Assembly: GCA_017961765.1 (NCBI GenBank)
Contig: JAGCWQ010000084.1
Coordinates: forward strand, 1 to 64,000
Reading direction: 5' to 3'
DNA: 64,000 nt
DNA from: Paludibacteraceae bacterium
Lineage (GTDB): Bacteria; Bacteroidota; Bacteroidia; Bacteroidales; Paludibacteraceae
The notes under the pieces were generated by a model that saw only the letters and a list, made by a program, of their open reading frames with translations, was not told the origin of the DNA and ran no database searches. Positions 25,310 to 33,814 of this stretch are shown piece after piece. A program made the position numbers and the translations under genes. Within the stretch, counting starts at the first letter, position 1. Each line of letters begins with the position of its first letter.

Positions 25310-25900
25310 TTAATACTCTAGTGAAATTTTGTTTTCTTCCGCCATCCTTCTGATATTCAGCAAGGCATAGCGCATACGACCCAAAGCCGTGTTGATGCTC
25401 ACGCCCGTCATGTCTGCTATCTCCTTGAAGGAGAGATCTTCGAAGAACCTCATCTTCAGAACCTCTTTTTGGTTCTCAGGCAAGTGTTCCACCAATTTCA
25501 CGATGTCTGCGAATACTTGGTCGCGAACCATGTCGTATTCTATGCTGTCATCGTAAAGTTTGCAGTCATTGAAGAGGTCCACATCGGAATCTTCATTGGA
25601 GATTGTGTTTTCACTTTTATCTCTTCTGAAGCAGTCGATGATGAGATTATGGGAAATACGCATAATCCATGCGATGAATTTACCCTTCTCCGTGTATCGA
25701 CCTTGTTTGATGGTCGTAATAGCCTTGACAAATGTCTCTTGGAAGAGGTCGTTTGCTAAATCTCTGTCCTTGACGGCAAGGTAAATGTAAGAAAACACCT
25801 TGTTTTTATGCCTTGATAACAACAAGTCAAACGCCTCATTGACATCTTGGGCATACAATGCAACCAACTCTTCGTCGGTCAATGTCTCTAACGCTTCCAT
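25310..25900 (-). CDS. ECF-type sigma-70 family factor
   Basis: RNA polymerase sigma factor of the extracytoplasmic-function kind. The 196 residues include region 2 (AFDLLLSRHKNKVFSYIYLA, DLANDLFQETFVKA, FIAWIMRISHNLIID) and region 4 (LPENQKEVLKMRFFEDLSFK, EIADMTGVSINTALGRMRYA helix-turn-helix). Region 3 is replaced by a short acidic linker (NEDSDVDLFND). No anti-sigma gene is adjacent, so it may be controlled by expression or by an unlinked partner. Monocistronic, with its own terminator. A minus-strand -7 box (26026-26033) lies 125 bp upstream. Targets cannot be told from the sequence. Confidence 0.93.
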   Translation of the reverse strand: MEALETLTDEELVALYAQDVNEAFDLLLSRHKNKVFSYIYLAVKDRDLANDLFQETFVKAITTIKQGRYTEKGKFIAWIMRISHNLIIDCFRRDKSENTISNEDSDVDLFNDCKLYDDSIEYDMVRDQVFADIVKLVEHLPENQKEVLKMRFFEDLSFKEIADMTGVSINTALGRMRYALLNIRRMAEENKISLEY

Positions 25901-26025
25901 TTCCTTTTTTGTTTAAATGTTCAAAAAAGTAAGTGTCGTCTATAGGCCTGTCTGTTTTAGTTAATAATTGTGTTAATTCTGAGATTTTCCCCGTTTGGCT
26001 CACCGCTTTGGAGGTTGTCTCTCTG

Positions 26026-26033
26026 CAAATGTA
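26026..26033 (-). promoter_or_regulatory. -7 element for the sigma factor gene
   Basis: Minus-strand TACATTTG, exact TAnnTTTG match; no -33 box seen at the normal distance. Confidence 0.35.
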
Positions 26034-26163
26034 TGTTATTTTAATCGGAATTTGTTTCCTCTTTGACGGGAAATTTTTCGATTTATGTTGCATAACATAT
26101 AATCTGCCCTAAAATAGCCCCTGGGGAGGGGCGTTGGAAGGGATGATCTTTGAAACGGCCTTT

Positions 26164-27132
26164 TTATTCGAAGCGCATATCCTCTTCGATCTTAAATCCG
26201 CGGAGGAAATCTTCTGTGGAGAGGCGCTTCTTGCCAGGAATCTGCAACTCTTTTATGCGAAGGAATCCGTTGGCGGTGGCTATGTCGAGGAACTTCTTTC
26301 CGTCGGTCTTGATGCTTCCGGGTTGGAGTTTTTCTCCGCCGTCCACAATCTCGGTTGCATATATCTTCGTGGAGAGAATCTCCTTGCTTGTCTTGAGGTT
26401 GCACCATGCGGCAGGGTAAGGGGAGAGGCCTCTGACCAAGTTGTGTATGCTCCTTGCTTCTTGGTTGAAGTCGATTTTGCAAGTCTCCTTGAAAATTTTT
26501 GGAGCGGGTTTGAGTTCCGATACCGATTGGTATAGTTCCTCTTGCGGCTTGGGTTTTACTGTGCCTTCGATGATGGCGTTGACAGTCTCCAAGATGAGTT
26601 CGCAACCCTTGTACATCAGTTTGTCGTGGATGGTGCCGGCGTTGTCTTCGTCTAGGATGGGCACCCTCTCTTGTTGGATGATTTTGCCCGTGTCGATCTC
26701 ATGCGTGAGGAAGAAGGTCGTCACGCCGGTCTCTTTCTCTCCGTTGATGACTGCCCAGTTGATAGGAGCTGCACCTCGATATTGGGGCAGGAGTGAGGCG
26801 TGCAGGTTGAAGGTGCCAAGAGGCGGCATGGCCCATACCACTTCAGGCAACATTCTGAAAGCTACGACAATTTGCAAATCGGCTTTCAATGCCCGCAATT
26901 CCTCAACGAACTGTTCGTCCTTCAGCTTTTCTGGCTGTAGGAGGTGTAGCCCTTGCTCCAAGGCGTAGTTTTTTACAGGTGAGTATTGGATCTTGTGCCC
27001 TCTTCCTGCGGGTTTGTCTGGCATCGTGATGACTCCCACAATGTTGAATCCGTTTTCGTGGAGGACTTTCAATGGCTCGACAGCGAAGTCGGGCGTTCCC
27101 ATATATACGATTTTTAAGTCTTTCTTATCCAT
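26164..27132 (-). CDS. fmt: Methionyl-tRNA formyltransferase
   Basis: Formylates initiator Met-tRNA with 10-formyltetrahydrofolate. 322 residues from the ATG at 27132, which immediately precedes the N-terminal KIVYMGTPDFAVEPL; the frame is open 105 codons further upstream but that part is across the promoter and not protein-like. Motifs: MPDKPAGRGHK, the folate-site loop HASLLPQYRGAAPINWA, THEIDTGKI and the C-terminal tRNA-binding beta barrel (VRGLSPYPAAWC, LQIPGKKRLSTEDFLRGF). Length normal. No def gene is beside it. A promoter lies 72 bp upstream. Confidence 0.96.
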   Translation of the reverse strand: MDKKDLKIVYMGTPDFAVEPLKVLHENGFNIVGVITMPDKPAGRGHKIQYSPVKNYALEQGLHLLQPEKLKDEQFVEELRALKADLQIVVAFRMLPEVVWAMPPLGTFNLHASLLPQYRGAAPINWAVINGEKETGVTTFFLTHEIDTGKIIQQERVPILDEDNAGTIHDKLMYKGCELILETVNAIIEGTVKPKPQEELYQSVSELKPAPKIFKETCKIDFNQEARSIHNLVRGLSPYPAAWCNLKTSKEILSTKIYATEIVDGGEKLQPGSIKTDGKKFLDIATANGFLRIKELQIPGKKRLSTEDFLRGFKIEEDMRFE

Positions 27133-27203
27133 AAAATGAAGTGTCGAATTAGAGGAATGAGCCTCAACCCTAATTCTTATATTGAGTTGTACGTTTTTGT
27201 TTG

Positions 27204-27235
27204 CGAAGGTACTCTTATTTTTCGATTTGGGCAAA
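27204..27235 (-). promoter_or_regulatory. Bacteroidota-type promoter for fmt
   Basis: Minus-strand TTTG (27232-27235) and TACCTTCG (27204-27211, one mismatch to TAnnTTTG) with a 20 bp spacer. Confidence 0.55.
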
Positions 27236-27346
27236 TGGGGAGTCAGGTGGATAGCCTCAAATTCTGTTGTGCTACATGGAATCTTATGTAGCAACAAAGG
27301 GCGCACCTTACGTAGATGCGCCCTCAGGTTGGTTATTTCCTTTTTT

Positions 27347-28732
27347 TTAGAAGTCTCTGTTCTCTTCCTCTCCGTGGTTGTCGAAGTATTCGGCAATCTC
27401 TCGTTCTGCGGAGTCGGAGAAGGCGTACGATTCGTCATGTTGGCTGACATCCAATCCCATCCGTTCGCTCTTGCTGCTGACGCGCATCGGAATCATCTGG
27501 TTGGTGATCCAATAGAGGGCGAAGCTGACTATGAAGGTGTAGGCTATGACGATGGCGACACCGATGATGGAGTTTACAAATTCACCTACGCCTCCGTGTA
27601 TCAGACCTGTGTAGGAGAATACGCCAGTGAGGATCGTCGCTGTGATACCGCCGACACCGTGTGTTGGGAAGACGTCGAGGGCATCGTCAATGCTGGAGCT
27701 CTCTCTCCAGTGGACGGCGATGTTGCAGACGAGAGTCGTAATGACGGCGATGATGAAACTTGAACTGGTTGTTACGACGTCGGCGCAAGGGGTGATGGCC
27801 ACCAAACCGATAACCGCACCTACGGCAGCACCCATACCGGATGGCTTACGTCCGCGTAGGCAGTCGATGAAGATCCAAGTCATCATGGCTGTTGCTCCAG
27901 CCGTGTTGGTGTTGAGGAATGCTTTGATGGCGATGCCGTCAGCAGCCAATCCCGAACCGCCATTGAATCCGAACCAACCCAACCAAAGGAGTCCGGCTCC
28001 TAAGATGACGAATGGCACGTTGGCAGGCAAGTGGTGCTCTTTGCTGCTTTGCCTCCTGCCCAAGAAGATGGCTCCTGCGAGGGCGGCTATACCTGATGAG
28101 GCGTGGACGACGATACCGCCGGCAAAGTCGTGGATGTCCAACCATTTGTGTAGCAATCCGTCAGGATGCCAAGTCCAATGGGCAAGCGGACAATATATGA
28201 TTAAGCAGAATAGAATCATGAATACCATGTAGGCCGAAAAACGGACGCGCTCAGCGAACGATCCCGTGATAAGGGAAGGGGTGATGATGGCAAACTTCAT
28301 TTGGAACAAAGCGTAAAGAGCCAAAGGAATGGTACTTGTCAAGTAAGGTTCCGGCTTTGCTCCGACGTGTTGGAACATGAAATATTGGGTTGGGTCGCCG
28401 ATTAGGCCGAGGCCGCCCACGTCGTTGCCGAATGCGAGGCTGAATCCTACTACCACCCAAAGGACGCTGATGATTCCCATGGCGATGAACGATTGCAAAA
28501 TAGTGCTGATGACATTTTTTTTGCCTACCATGCCTCCGTAAAAGAAGGAGAGTCCTGGGGTCATCATCAATACGAAGATTGTGGCGGTGATCATCCATGC
28601 CACGTTGCTGGCGGTACACTCTTCCGTTTCCACAAAATCCCATAAACCTTGGTCTTCCGGAATGAAAATTCCGATTATCGATATGATGGCGATGAATGCC
28701 GTCAATATGAACCATCTCTTTTTTATCTGCAT
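27347..28732 (-). CDS. amt: Ammonium transporter (Amt/Rh family)
   Basis: Inner-membrane channel for ammonium/ammonia. The 461-residue protein has a signal-like first helix and eleven further helices. Family motifs: TPGLSFFYGGMVGKKN, the first pore histidine region DFAGGIVVHASSG, GAGLLWLGWFGFNGGSGLA, NTNTAGATAMMTW and the second pore histidine FPTHGVGGI. A cytoplasmic C-terminal tail of about 45 residues ends EYFDNHGEEENRDF; it is acidic and longer than the segment needed for GlnK binding. No glnK/PII gene is adjacent, unlike the usual amtB arrangement. On this strand a -7-like TAACTTCG (28873-28880) lies 140 bp upstream. Confidence 0.95.
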   Translation of the reverse strand: MQIKKRWFILTAFIAIISIIGIFIPEDQGLWDFVETEECTASNVAWMITATIFVLMMTPGLSFFYGGMVGKKNVISTILQSFIAMGIISVLWVVVGFSLAFGNDVGGLGLIGDPTQYFMFQHVGAKPEPYLTSTIPLALYALFQMKFAIITPSLITGSFAERVRFSAYMVFMILFCLIIYCPLAHWTWHPDGLLHKWLDIHDFAGGIVVHASSGIAALAGAIFLGRRQSSKEHHLPANVPFVILGAGLLWLGWFGFNGGSGLAADGIAIKAFLNTNTAGATAMMTWIFIDCLRGRKPSGMGAAVGAVIGLVAITPCADVVTTSSSFIIAVITTLVCNIAVHWRESSSIDDALDVFPTHGVGGITATILTGVFSYTGLIHGGVGEFVNSIIGVAIVIAYTFIVSFALYWITNQMIPMRVSSKSERMGLDVSQHDESYAFSDSAEREIAEYFDNHGEEENRDF

Positions 28733-29143
28733 AGCTTTCGTCTTTTTTTGAAGCCGATGAAAATTAACTCTCTTTACAGAATCCTTTTATTCCGGAATTC
28801 AGGATGTGACGCTCAGAGAGACCCTCTTCTTCTCGGTTTCTCTTTGTTTGTTTTTCGTTATCTTTTCTTGTGCGAAGTTATGAGATAATGCTCATTTTTT
28901 GGATGGTTTTAGGCTCCGTATTAGAATATAATTTATTTATGGTTTAAATTTGATTTATTTTATGCTGATTTGCTTTTTGATTTTCTGTTTGTGTGTTAAA
29001 AATATGATGATTTGTTTGTTGTTTGTTTTGCATGATTTTCTGTTGAGATTCTAAGTTTGTCTTATTGGTGTCTTTTTGTCTTTCTATTATACTTGTAAAT
29101 GTCAATATGGTTTTGATTCTTCGTGTTATTTGACAAAATGATT
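28733..29143. other. A+T-rich non-coding gap
   Basis: 411 bp between amt and the flavin reductase-like gene. Long T-rich, TGTTTG-type low-complexity sequence; a minus-strand frame (28944-29183) exists but looks spurious. I see no RNA gene or repeat. Confidence 0.5.
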
Positions 29144-29725
29144 TTATTTCTTCTTCTTGTTCTTCTTTTTTTGGACACTCCAACCGAATTTGCCTATTTG
29201 TTCTCCCAGTTTGAAGTAGCCTCCATGGCTATAGGTAATCAGTCGGGCTGCCTTCAGATCGAAAGATCCTGTCTCTTTGTTTAGGAATCGGTCGTCAGCC
29301 AGAATGTTGACGACGTCGGCAATGAACATGTGGTGGGAACCTAACTCGACGATCTCTTTGACCTTGCATTCTATGGACAAGGGAGCCTCTTCGATGAGGA
29401 TGCTGTCGATTACTTCGGTCTTCATCGGAGTCAACTTCATCTCCTTGAATTTGTTGTAGTCCCTTCCGGAGCGGACGCCGCACCAGTCGGTGGCTCGGGC
29501 TAACTCTTCGTTGGTGAGGTTGATGACGAACGAACCGTTCCGTTTGATGATGTCGTAGGAGTGGCGTTCAGGACGGATGGAAACATAGCACATGGGTGGG
29601 TTGGTACAGATGGTTCCTACCCAACTGGCAGTGAAGATGTTGTATTCCGACTCTTCTTTCCCGCAACTGATTAAAGTGGCAGGAACGGGATAGATTAGGG
29701 TGCCTGGCTTGAATGTGTGTTTCAT
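29144..29725 (-). CDS. Flavin reductase-like FMN-binding protein
   Basis: 193 residues from the ATG at 29725. Matches the flavin reductase-like split-barrel family: FKPGTLIYPVPATLISCG, YNIFTASWVGTICTNPPMCY, SIRPERHSYDIIKRNGSFVI, NLTNEELARATDWCG and HHMFIADVVNILADDRFL. This fold binds FMN and often serves as the reductase partner of a monooxygenase or as a stand-alone flavoprotein; the physiological partner is unknown. The C-terminus is a lysine-rich tail (QKKKNKKKK), unusual and possibly nucleic acid or membrane associated. A terminator separates it from pyrI upstream, so it is probably transcribed by read-through or from a weak promoter in the short gap. Confidence 0.87.
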   Translation of the reverse strand: MKHTFKPGTLIYPVPATLISCGKEESEYNIFTASWVGTICTNPPMCYVSIRPERHSYDIIKRNGSFVINLTNEELARATDWCGVRSGRDYNKFKEMKLTPMKTEVIDSILIEEAPLSIECKVKEIVELGSHHMFIADVVNILADDRFLNKETGSFDLKAARLITYSHGGYFKLGEQIGKFGWSVQKKKNKKKK

Positions 29726-29734
29726 ATCCTGTAA

Positions 29735-29771
29735 TAAAAAAGAAACCGCCCTATGGGTAGGGACAGTTTCT
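29735..29771 (-). terminator. Terminator after pyrI
   Basis: A two-part hairpin, AGAAAC / GTTTCT enclosing CCCT / AGGG, followed on the minus strand by six T residues; 29 bp past the pyrI stop and just upstream of the flavin reductase start codon. Confidence 0.75.
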
Positions 29772-29799
29772 CGTTTTTTTGTTGTGGAATTATTCCTGC

Positions 29800-30264
29800 T
29801 TATTCGATGATCAGGTCTTCTCTCTTGATGACCCTTTCGCAGTAGTAGCACTTGAAGAGTCCTTTCATCTTGTCGATAGTGATGAATTTGGAGAGCATAG
29901 GCTCGTTGTTGGTGATGCACTTAGGGTTGATGCATTTGATGGAGCCTTTGATTTCCGTCGGAAGTTCCAATGTCTTTTTCTCTACGACCTCATAATCTTT
30001 GATGATGTTGATCTTGGCGTTAGGGGCGAGGAGGGCCACTTTGTTCACCTCGTCTTGTTCCAAGAATTTGTCAGCCACTTTGATGATGGCCTTTTTGTTC
30101 AATCGGTGGCTTTCCAAGTTGATGCCGAATGTCATTTGGCAGTTGCATTGGTCGAGCTTCAATATGGAGATGACGTTGAACAATTTTTCGGACGGTATGT
30201 GGTCGATGACAGTTCCGTCTTTCAAGGCGGCCACTTTCAACTCTTTCTTATTGTCTTTTTCCAT
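29800..30264 (-). CDS. pyrI: Aspartate carbamoyltransferase regulatory subunit
   Basis: Zinc-binding regulatory chain of ATCase, which mediates feedback control by CTP/ATP. 154 residues from the ATG at 30264. The allosteric domain begins KELKVAALKDGTVIDHIPSE and continues KLFNVISILKLDQ; the C-terminal zinc domain has the four cysteines as CINPKC...FKCYYC. Length equals that of E. coli PyrI (153). It follows pyrB by 126 bp, more than usual for this pair; the gap holds a 7 bp inverted repeat (GTTTCTG/CAGAAAC, 30288-30294 and 30343-30349) of unknown meaning. Its presence means the ATCase is the allosteric class B dodecamer. Confidence 0.95.
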   Translation of the reverse strand: MEKDNKKELKVAALKDGTVIDHIPSEKLFNVISILKLDQCNCQMTFGINLESHRLNKKAIIKVADKFLEQDEVNKVALLAPNAKINIIKDYEVVEKKTLELPTEIKGSIKCINPKCITNNEPMLSKFITIDKMKGLFKCYYCERVIKREDLIIE

Positions 30265-30390
30265 TGTCTTTCTCTTTTTGTTGGGTAGTTTCTGCATCTC
30301 CCTTGGCGTTTGGCTTCGGGCGATATCCGATTGTCGTCGGGTCAGAAACAGTTGTTTAGTTGTTGCTTGAGGACTTTTGTCTATACCCCG

Positions 30391-31308
30391 TTATAATCCG
30401 AGGAGGTCGCAGATGACGGCTTGTCTTGCGAAGACACCGTTGCGGGCCTGCTCGAAGTAGTATGCTTTCTCGTTTTCGTCCACCTCTTGTTCGATCTCGT
30501 TGACGCGAGGAAGCGGATGGAGAATGCGGAGGTTGGGTTTCGTATTTTGGAGCAGGCTGTTTTTGAGGATGTAAACATTCTTCACCTTCTCATACTCGAA
30601 GAGGTCGGTGAAGCGCTCTTTCTGTACGCGGGTCATATAGAGGATGTCTGCATCTGCTATATTTGCCTCGTTGAGTTCGCTGTGCTCCTTGAACGGTATG
30701 TTGTGTTCCCGGCAGAACATCTTGTACTCGTCCGGCATCTTCAACTCATCAGGGGCGATGAAGGTGAAGGTAGGAGAGAAGTGGGACATGGCCATCAGCA
30801 ACGAGTGAACGGTCCGTCCGTATTTCAGGTCGCCGACCATGCAGATGTTGATGTTGTCCAACCTGCCTTGCGTTTTCTTGATGGAATAGAGGTCGAGCAT
30901 CGTCTGGGTAGGGTGCTGGTTGGCACCGTCGCCGGCGTTGACTACGGGAACGCTTGCCACTTCGGAAGCATACCTTGCGGCGCCTTCGATAGGGTTGCGC
31001 ATGACGATGAGGTCGGCGTAGTTGCTCACCATGTTGATGGTGTCTTTCAACGTCTCCCCTTTTGTTCCGCTAGTGGTTGATTTGTCTGCGAAACCGATGA
31101 TGCGACCTCCGAGACGGTTGACGGCAGTCTCGAAACTGAGTCGGGTTCTTGTGGATGGCTCGTAGAACAATGTCGCTATCACTTTCCCGTCGAGAATCTT
31201 TTGGTTCGGATTCTTCTCGAATTCTGCAGCCTTGTCCAAGATCTGCAGGATTTTCTCTTTCGAGTAGTCCGTGATTGAAACTAAACTTTTAATACCCATT
31301 TTGTTCAT
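30391..31308 (-). CDS. pyrB: Aspartate carbamoyltransferase catalytic subunit
   Basis: Makes carbamoyl aspartate, the first committed step of pyrimidine synthesis. 305 residues. Carbamoyl phosphate motif [46 protein letters not shown] and [15 protein letters not shown] are all present. M1 or M4 (MGIKSL) could be the start. First structural gene of pyrBI. The region just upstream contains a tiny open frame and a terminator hairpin ending 17 bp before the start codon (see separate entries), so expression is probably controlled by attenuation. Confidence 0.96.
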   Translation of the reverse strand: MNKMGIKSLVSITDYSKEKILQILDKAAEFEKNPNQKILDGKVIATLFYEPSTRTRLSFETAVNRLGGRIIGFADKSTTSGTKGETLKDTINMVSNYADLIVMRNPIEGAARYASEVASVPVVNAGDGANQHPTQTMLDLYSIKKTQGRLDNINICMVGDLKYGRTVHSLLMAMSHFSPTFTFIAPDELKMPDEYKMFCREHNIPFKEHSELNEANIADADILYMTRVQKERFTDLFEYEKVKNVYILKNSLLQNTKPNLRILHPLPRVNEIEQEVDENEKAYYFEQARNGVFARQAVICDLLGL

Positions 31309-31325
31309 TTCTGTGAAGTGCTTTT

Positions 31326-31363
31326 ATGAAAAAACCAATATAAGCCGGAACTTATATTGGTTT
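31326..31363 (-). terminator. Terminator hairpin just upstream of pyrB (possible attenuator)
   Basis: A 13 bp perfect stem (AAACCAATATAAG / CTTATATTGGTTT, loop of 6) followed on the minus strand by six T residues, ending 17 bp before the pyrB start codon. It may terminate the NifX-like gene upstream, but its position directly before pyrB and after a leader frame fits a pyrBI attenuator. Confidence 0.8.
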
Positions 31364-31370
31364 CTTGCTA

Positions 31371-31406
31371 CTATTTGATACGATATGTTTTTTGCCTTTT
31401 CTGCAT
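31371..31406 (-). CDS. Putative pyrBI leader peptide (11 residues)
   Basis: An ATG-initiated frame of 11 codons plus TAG, encoding MQKRQKTYRIK, lies between a -7 promoter element and the pyrB terminator hairpin. AAGG is centred about 11 nt before the ATG. The stop codon is 7 nt before the 5' arm of the hairpin, so a ribosome completing the frame would cover that arm and could prevent terminator formation, as in the UTP-sensitive attenuation of enterobacterial pyrBI. Unlike E. coli, the leader is A-rich, not U-rich. Inference from layout only. Confidence 0.45.
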   Translation of the reverse strand: MQKRQKTYRIK

Positions 31407-31431
31407 ACGTATTACCTTAATTTGCGCTATG

Positions 31432-31439
31432 CAAAAATA
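31432..31439 (-). promoter_or_regulatory. -7 element for the pyrBI leader transcript
   Basis: Minus-strand TATTTTTG, exact TAnnTTTG, 26 bp upstream of the leader ATG. No clear -33 box. Confidence 0.45.
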
Positions 31440-31522
31440 GAAATAAAATTGCGAAAGAAGGAAATAAACGAGTTTAAATTTTTGCCTCTTTGTGCATCTC
31501 GTTGTCTCTGTTTGATATACAC

Positions 31523-31924
31523 CTATTTAGAGGAAGTGGCGGAAATGTACGCAAAGGCTGGTTTGCCGGAGTCGTGGCAATCGTGGTGGTCGCAGGCTTC
31601 TTGCGAATCCTTTAGGTCTCCCTTCAGATATAGTCTCAAGACCTCGTCTGTTTTTCCGTGGCATCCCCTGATCACTTGGATTCCTTGCTCGGAGAGTTTT
31701 TTGTGGGCTCCGTTGCCCATGTTGCCTGCAAGCATGATGGTGACACCTTTCTCTCGTAGCGTGTTGGCTATGTTGGACTTGCATCCGCATCCCTGTGGCG
31801 ATTCCAATCGTTCCTCTTGGACGGGCTGGCCTGATTCATCGATTTGATAGAGGGTGTAGTAGGCACAGTGTCCGAAGTGATCGTCAACAGAACCCTCTTT
31901 GGTGGGAATGGCTATTTGCTTCAT
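31523..31924 (-). CDS. NifX/NifB-like iron-molybdenum cofactor-binding domain protein
   Basis: 133 residues with the dinitrogenase iron-molybdenum cofactor fold (NifX/NifY/VnfX type, RNase H-like): KQIAIPTKEGSVDDHFGHCA at the start, then YTLYQIDESG, LREKGVTIMLAGNMGNGAHK and GIQVIRGCHG. An added C-terminal segment ECxHHDC-like (EACDHHDCHDSGKP) could bind a metal. Related stand-alone proteins in anaerobes bind Fe-S or mixed-metal clusters; no nitrogenase genes are in view, so a nitrogen fixation role is not supported. 214 bp upstream of pyrB. Confidence 0.85.
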   Translation of the reverse strand: MKQIAIPTKEGSVDDHFGHCAYYTLYQIDESGQPVQEERLESPQGCGCKSNIANTLREKGVTIMLAGNMGNGAHKKLSEQGIQVIRGCHGKTDEVLRLYLKGDLKDSQEACDHHDCHDSGKPAFAYISATSSK

Positions 31925-32135
31925 GATTTGTGTTGTTTTACTTTTCGGTAAAGGTATTCTATTTTTTTGTTATTGAACGATGTTTTAGTCTAAATTGATA
32001 AGGGGAATGTTGGACGAACCCTTTTTATGGACAATTTTGAATTTTTATTGAGGTAATTGTTTGTTGGTTTTATTTTGGATTTGTTCCTTTGTGTAAGGAA
32101 TGTATATTTTGTAATATGTTGTTTTGTTTAATAAA

Positions 32136-32891
32136 ATGATTGATTTTAAATTTTTCAATTTGAGCAAGTTGTCTGTGTCGCTGCTTTTCTTGATTCTGCC
32201 ACTTGGCTGTGAAACGGAAGAGGAAGGTGTCGATTTTTCCTCGAAAAATTTGGTTACAGGCTATCTCTATCCAGAGGTGTTGGATTTGGAGGAGTGCCTG
32301 CTCGATTCGTCCAGTTTGACTCTTGCCGTGGAGGTGAAGGGCTTTATCGCTAGCCGTGAATTTGTAGAATATGAGTCGTCCGACCATTTGCTTCATGAAG
32401 TCCGTCTCCTTGATGGGAAGGATTATGCTAAAAGTATATCGTTGTTTGATTCTTTAGCGATTGCCAATAGGGATACCTCCTTTTATGAAAAGGTACCGCC
32501 TTATGAAGGAAGCGGATGGGCATTGGCTACTTCTGTTGATTCCATTTCCGTTGTGCTTAGTGAAGAGTATGACGATGCACATCCTAAGGGTGCGGATTTG
32601 GCAGACGTGGCAACGATTCGTGCCTTTTTGCCTAGCTTTCCTTCGCAAAATGGTTATGTTAGGCCTTATTGGAAAGAGTTGAATAAGAAAATTTCCGAAT
32701 TGACACCGTCGGATTGTTCTGTTTGGGGTGCAACCGCTTTGATTGGGGAAACGTTTGTAAAGCACGGATTCTCTACCATCAGTTGGATTTCTCTTCCGAA
32801 AAATACGCAGCTGAGGGATTGTCAAGTGACGGTGACCTATTTCTTTTCAGATGGGCAACATCTTTCGTCTACGAAGTTGGTGAAATTGTAG
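32136..32891 (+). CDS. Lipoprotein of unknown function
   Basis: 251 residues from the ATG at 32136. Leader with a hydrophobic stretch and lipobox (LILPLGC, Cys25), followed by an acidic EETEEEG-like linker (ETEEEGVDF). The mature part is beta-rich, with two motifs of the form SxxSFxxWxSLPKxT (STISWISLPKN) and TVTYFFSDGQ near the end. No recognised domain. A run of TATATTTTG-like sequence lies just upstream, but no clean promoter. The next gene follows 92 bp away on the same strand. Confidence 0.75.
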   Translation: MIDFKFFNLSKLSVSLLFLILPLGCETEEEGVDFSSKNLVTGYLYPEVLDLEECLLDSSSLTLAVEVKGFIASREFVEYESSDHLLHEVRLLDGKDYAKSISLFDSLAIANRDTSFYEKVPPYEGSGWALATSVDSISVVLSEEYDDAHPKGADLADVATIRAFLPSFPSQNGYVRPYWKELNKKISELTPSDCSVWGATALIGETFVKHGFSTISWISLPKNTQLRDCQVTVTYFFSDGQHLSSTKLVKL

Positions 32892-32983
32892 GAGTTGGCA
32901 GTTTTTTTTCTATATTTTTGTTAAGTTATAGAAAAAACGACGAAGGGTTTGATTATGAAAATTGTAGATTAAAAATTGACAAT

Positions 32984-33652
32984 ATGAAGGCATATTCTAT
33001 TATTCCATTCGCATTTGTGGCTCTCATGGCCTGTACGGGAGGATCACAACAAAAGGGCGAGGATGTCGCAGGTAATGACAATGCAGCGGCAAGCGCAGAG
33101 GTGGCACAAACTGTTGGAGCTATCGATTTGGCGAAGGTCAAAACCCTTTGGAGAGAGCAAGTCTTGAAAATGAGTCCAAGTGACAAGGGTACGTTGCCGA
33201 ACAAGAAGGCGCTTTATGATATAGACGGAGATGGTTGTGACGAGGTCTTCTTTTCTGAGCAGCAACCTAATCTTGGAATGGGTTATATCGCAGTGTTCAC
33301 TAATTCTAAGGAGGGATTGGAATTTGTGGATTTGTCCTGTTTGGATTGGCAGACGACGGATTTCGCCATTTATCCTAAGGGTTTTGTCTATACTTCGTGT
33401 GGATCGGAAAATCCAGAGGAAGGCTCAGGTTGGGCTCGTTATAGCAAGCTGGTTAATAGTAAGGTGGAAGAAGTCTATTATGAGCAGGAGGAGTATAAGG
33501 AAGATGAGATCGTGAAGTGGGAATGTGCCTTGCAGAAGAAAGGCCAGGCTGATAAATCTGTCACGAAGGAAGAATTTAAAAAGGCTGTTCCATTGGAGGG
33601 TGTCGAGCGAGTTGGCTTGTCTGACTTGAAGTGGGAGGATGTCAGCTTCTGA
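32984..33652 (+). CDS. Lipoprotein with a DxDGDG calcium-loop-like motif
   Basis: 222 residues from the ATG at 32984; the frame continues upstream into the previous gene but has no signal there. Leader MKAYSIIPFAFVALMAC with lipobox Cys17, then a low-complexity GGSQQKGEDVAGNDNAAAS linker. The mature part has YDIDGDGCDEVFFSEQ (a DxDGDG calcium-loop as in VCBS/FG-GAP repeats), then MGYIAVFTNSKEGLEFV and a charged C-terminus. It may be a small beta-propeller-like blade protein; only one clear blade is visible. Adjacent to and possibly cotranscribed with the preceding lipoprotein gene. Confidence 0.75.
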   Translation: MKAYSIIPFAFVALMACTGGSQQKGEDVAGNDNAAASAEVAQTVGAIDLAKVKTLWREQVLKMSPSDKGTLPNKKALYDIDGDGCDEVFFSEQQPNLGMGYIAVFTNSKEGLEFVDLSCLDWQTTDFAIYPKGFVYTSCGSENPEEGSGWARYSKLVNSKVEEVYYEQEEYKEDEIVKWECALQKKGQADKSVTKEEFKKAVPLEGVERVGLSDLKWEDVSF

Positions 33653-33726
33653 TCCTCCGGTTGAAAATATTGTTGATGTGAAAAGTTAACACAAGTATTA
33701 AAATAATGCAAAAAGCGAGGAGTGGA

Positions 33727-33757
33727 TTTGCATTTCTTCCGAATGTTGCTATATTTG
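33727..33757 (+). promoter_or_regulatory. Bacteroidota-type promoter for the DUF6515-like gene
   Basis: TTTG at 33727-33730 and TATATTTG at 33750-33757 with a 19 bp spacer, exact consensus, 57 bp before the ATG. Confidence 0.75.
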
Positions 33758-33814
33758 TATTAACAAACATTGGAGCAAGGCGATGCCGAGCTCCCCTTAA
33801 TTTAGTTTAGGCTT

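Noticed and set aside
28944..29183. 79-codon minus-strand frame in the amt - flavin reductase gap
   Set aside because: Biased low-complexity composition (Lys, Gln, Asn, Thr), starts inside the flavin reductase coding region and has no promoter or family match.
31523..31924. Nitrogen fixation locus
   Set aside because: Only a single NifX-fold protein is present, with no nifHDK, nifB or nifEN in the window.
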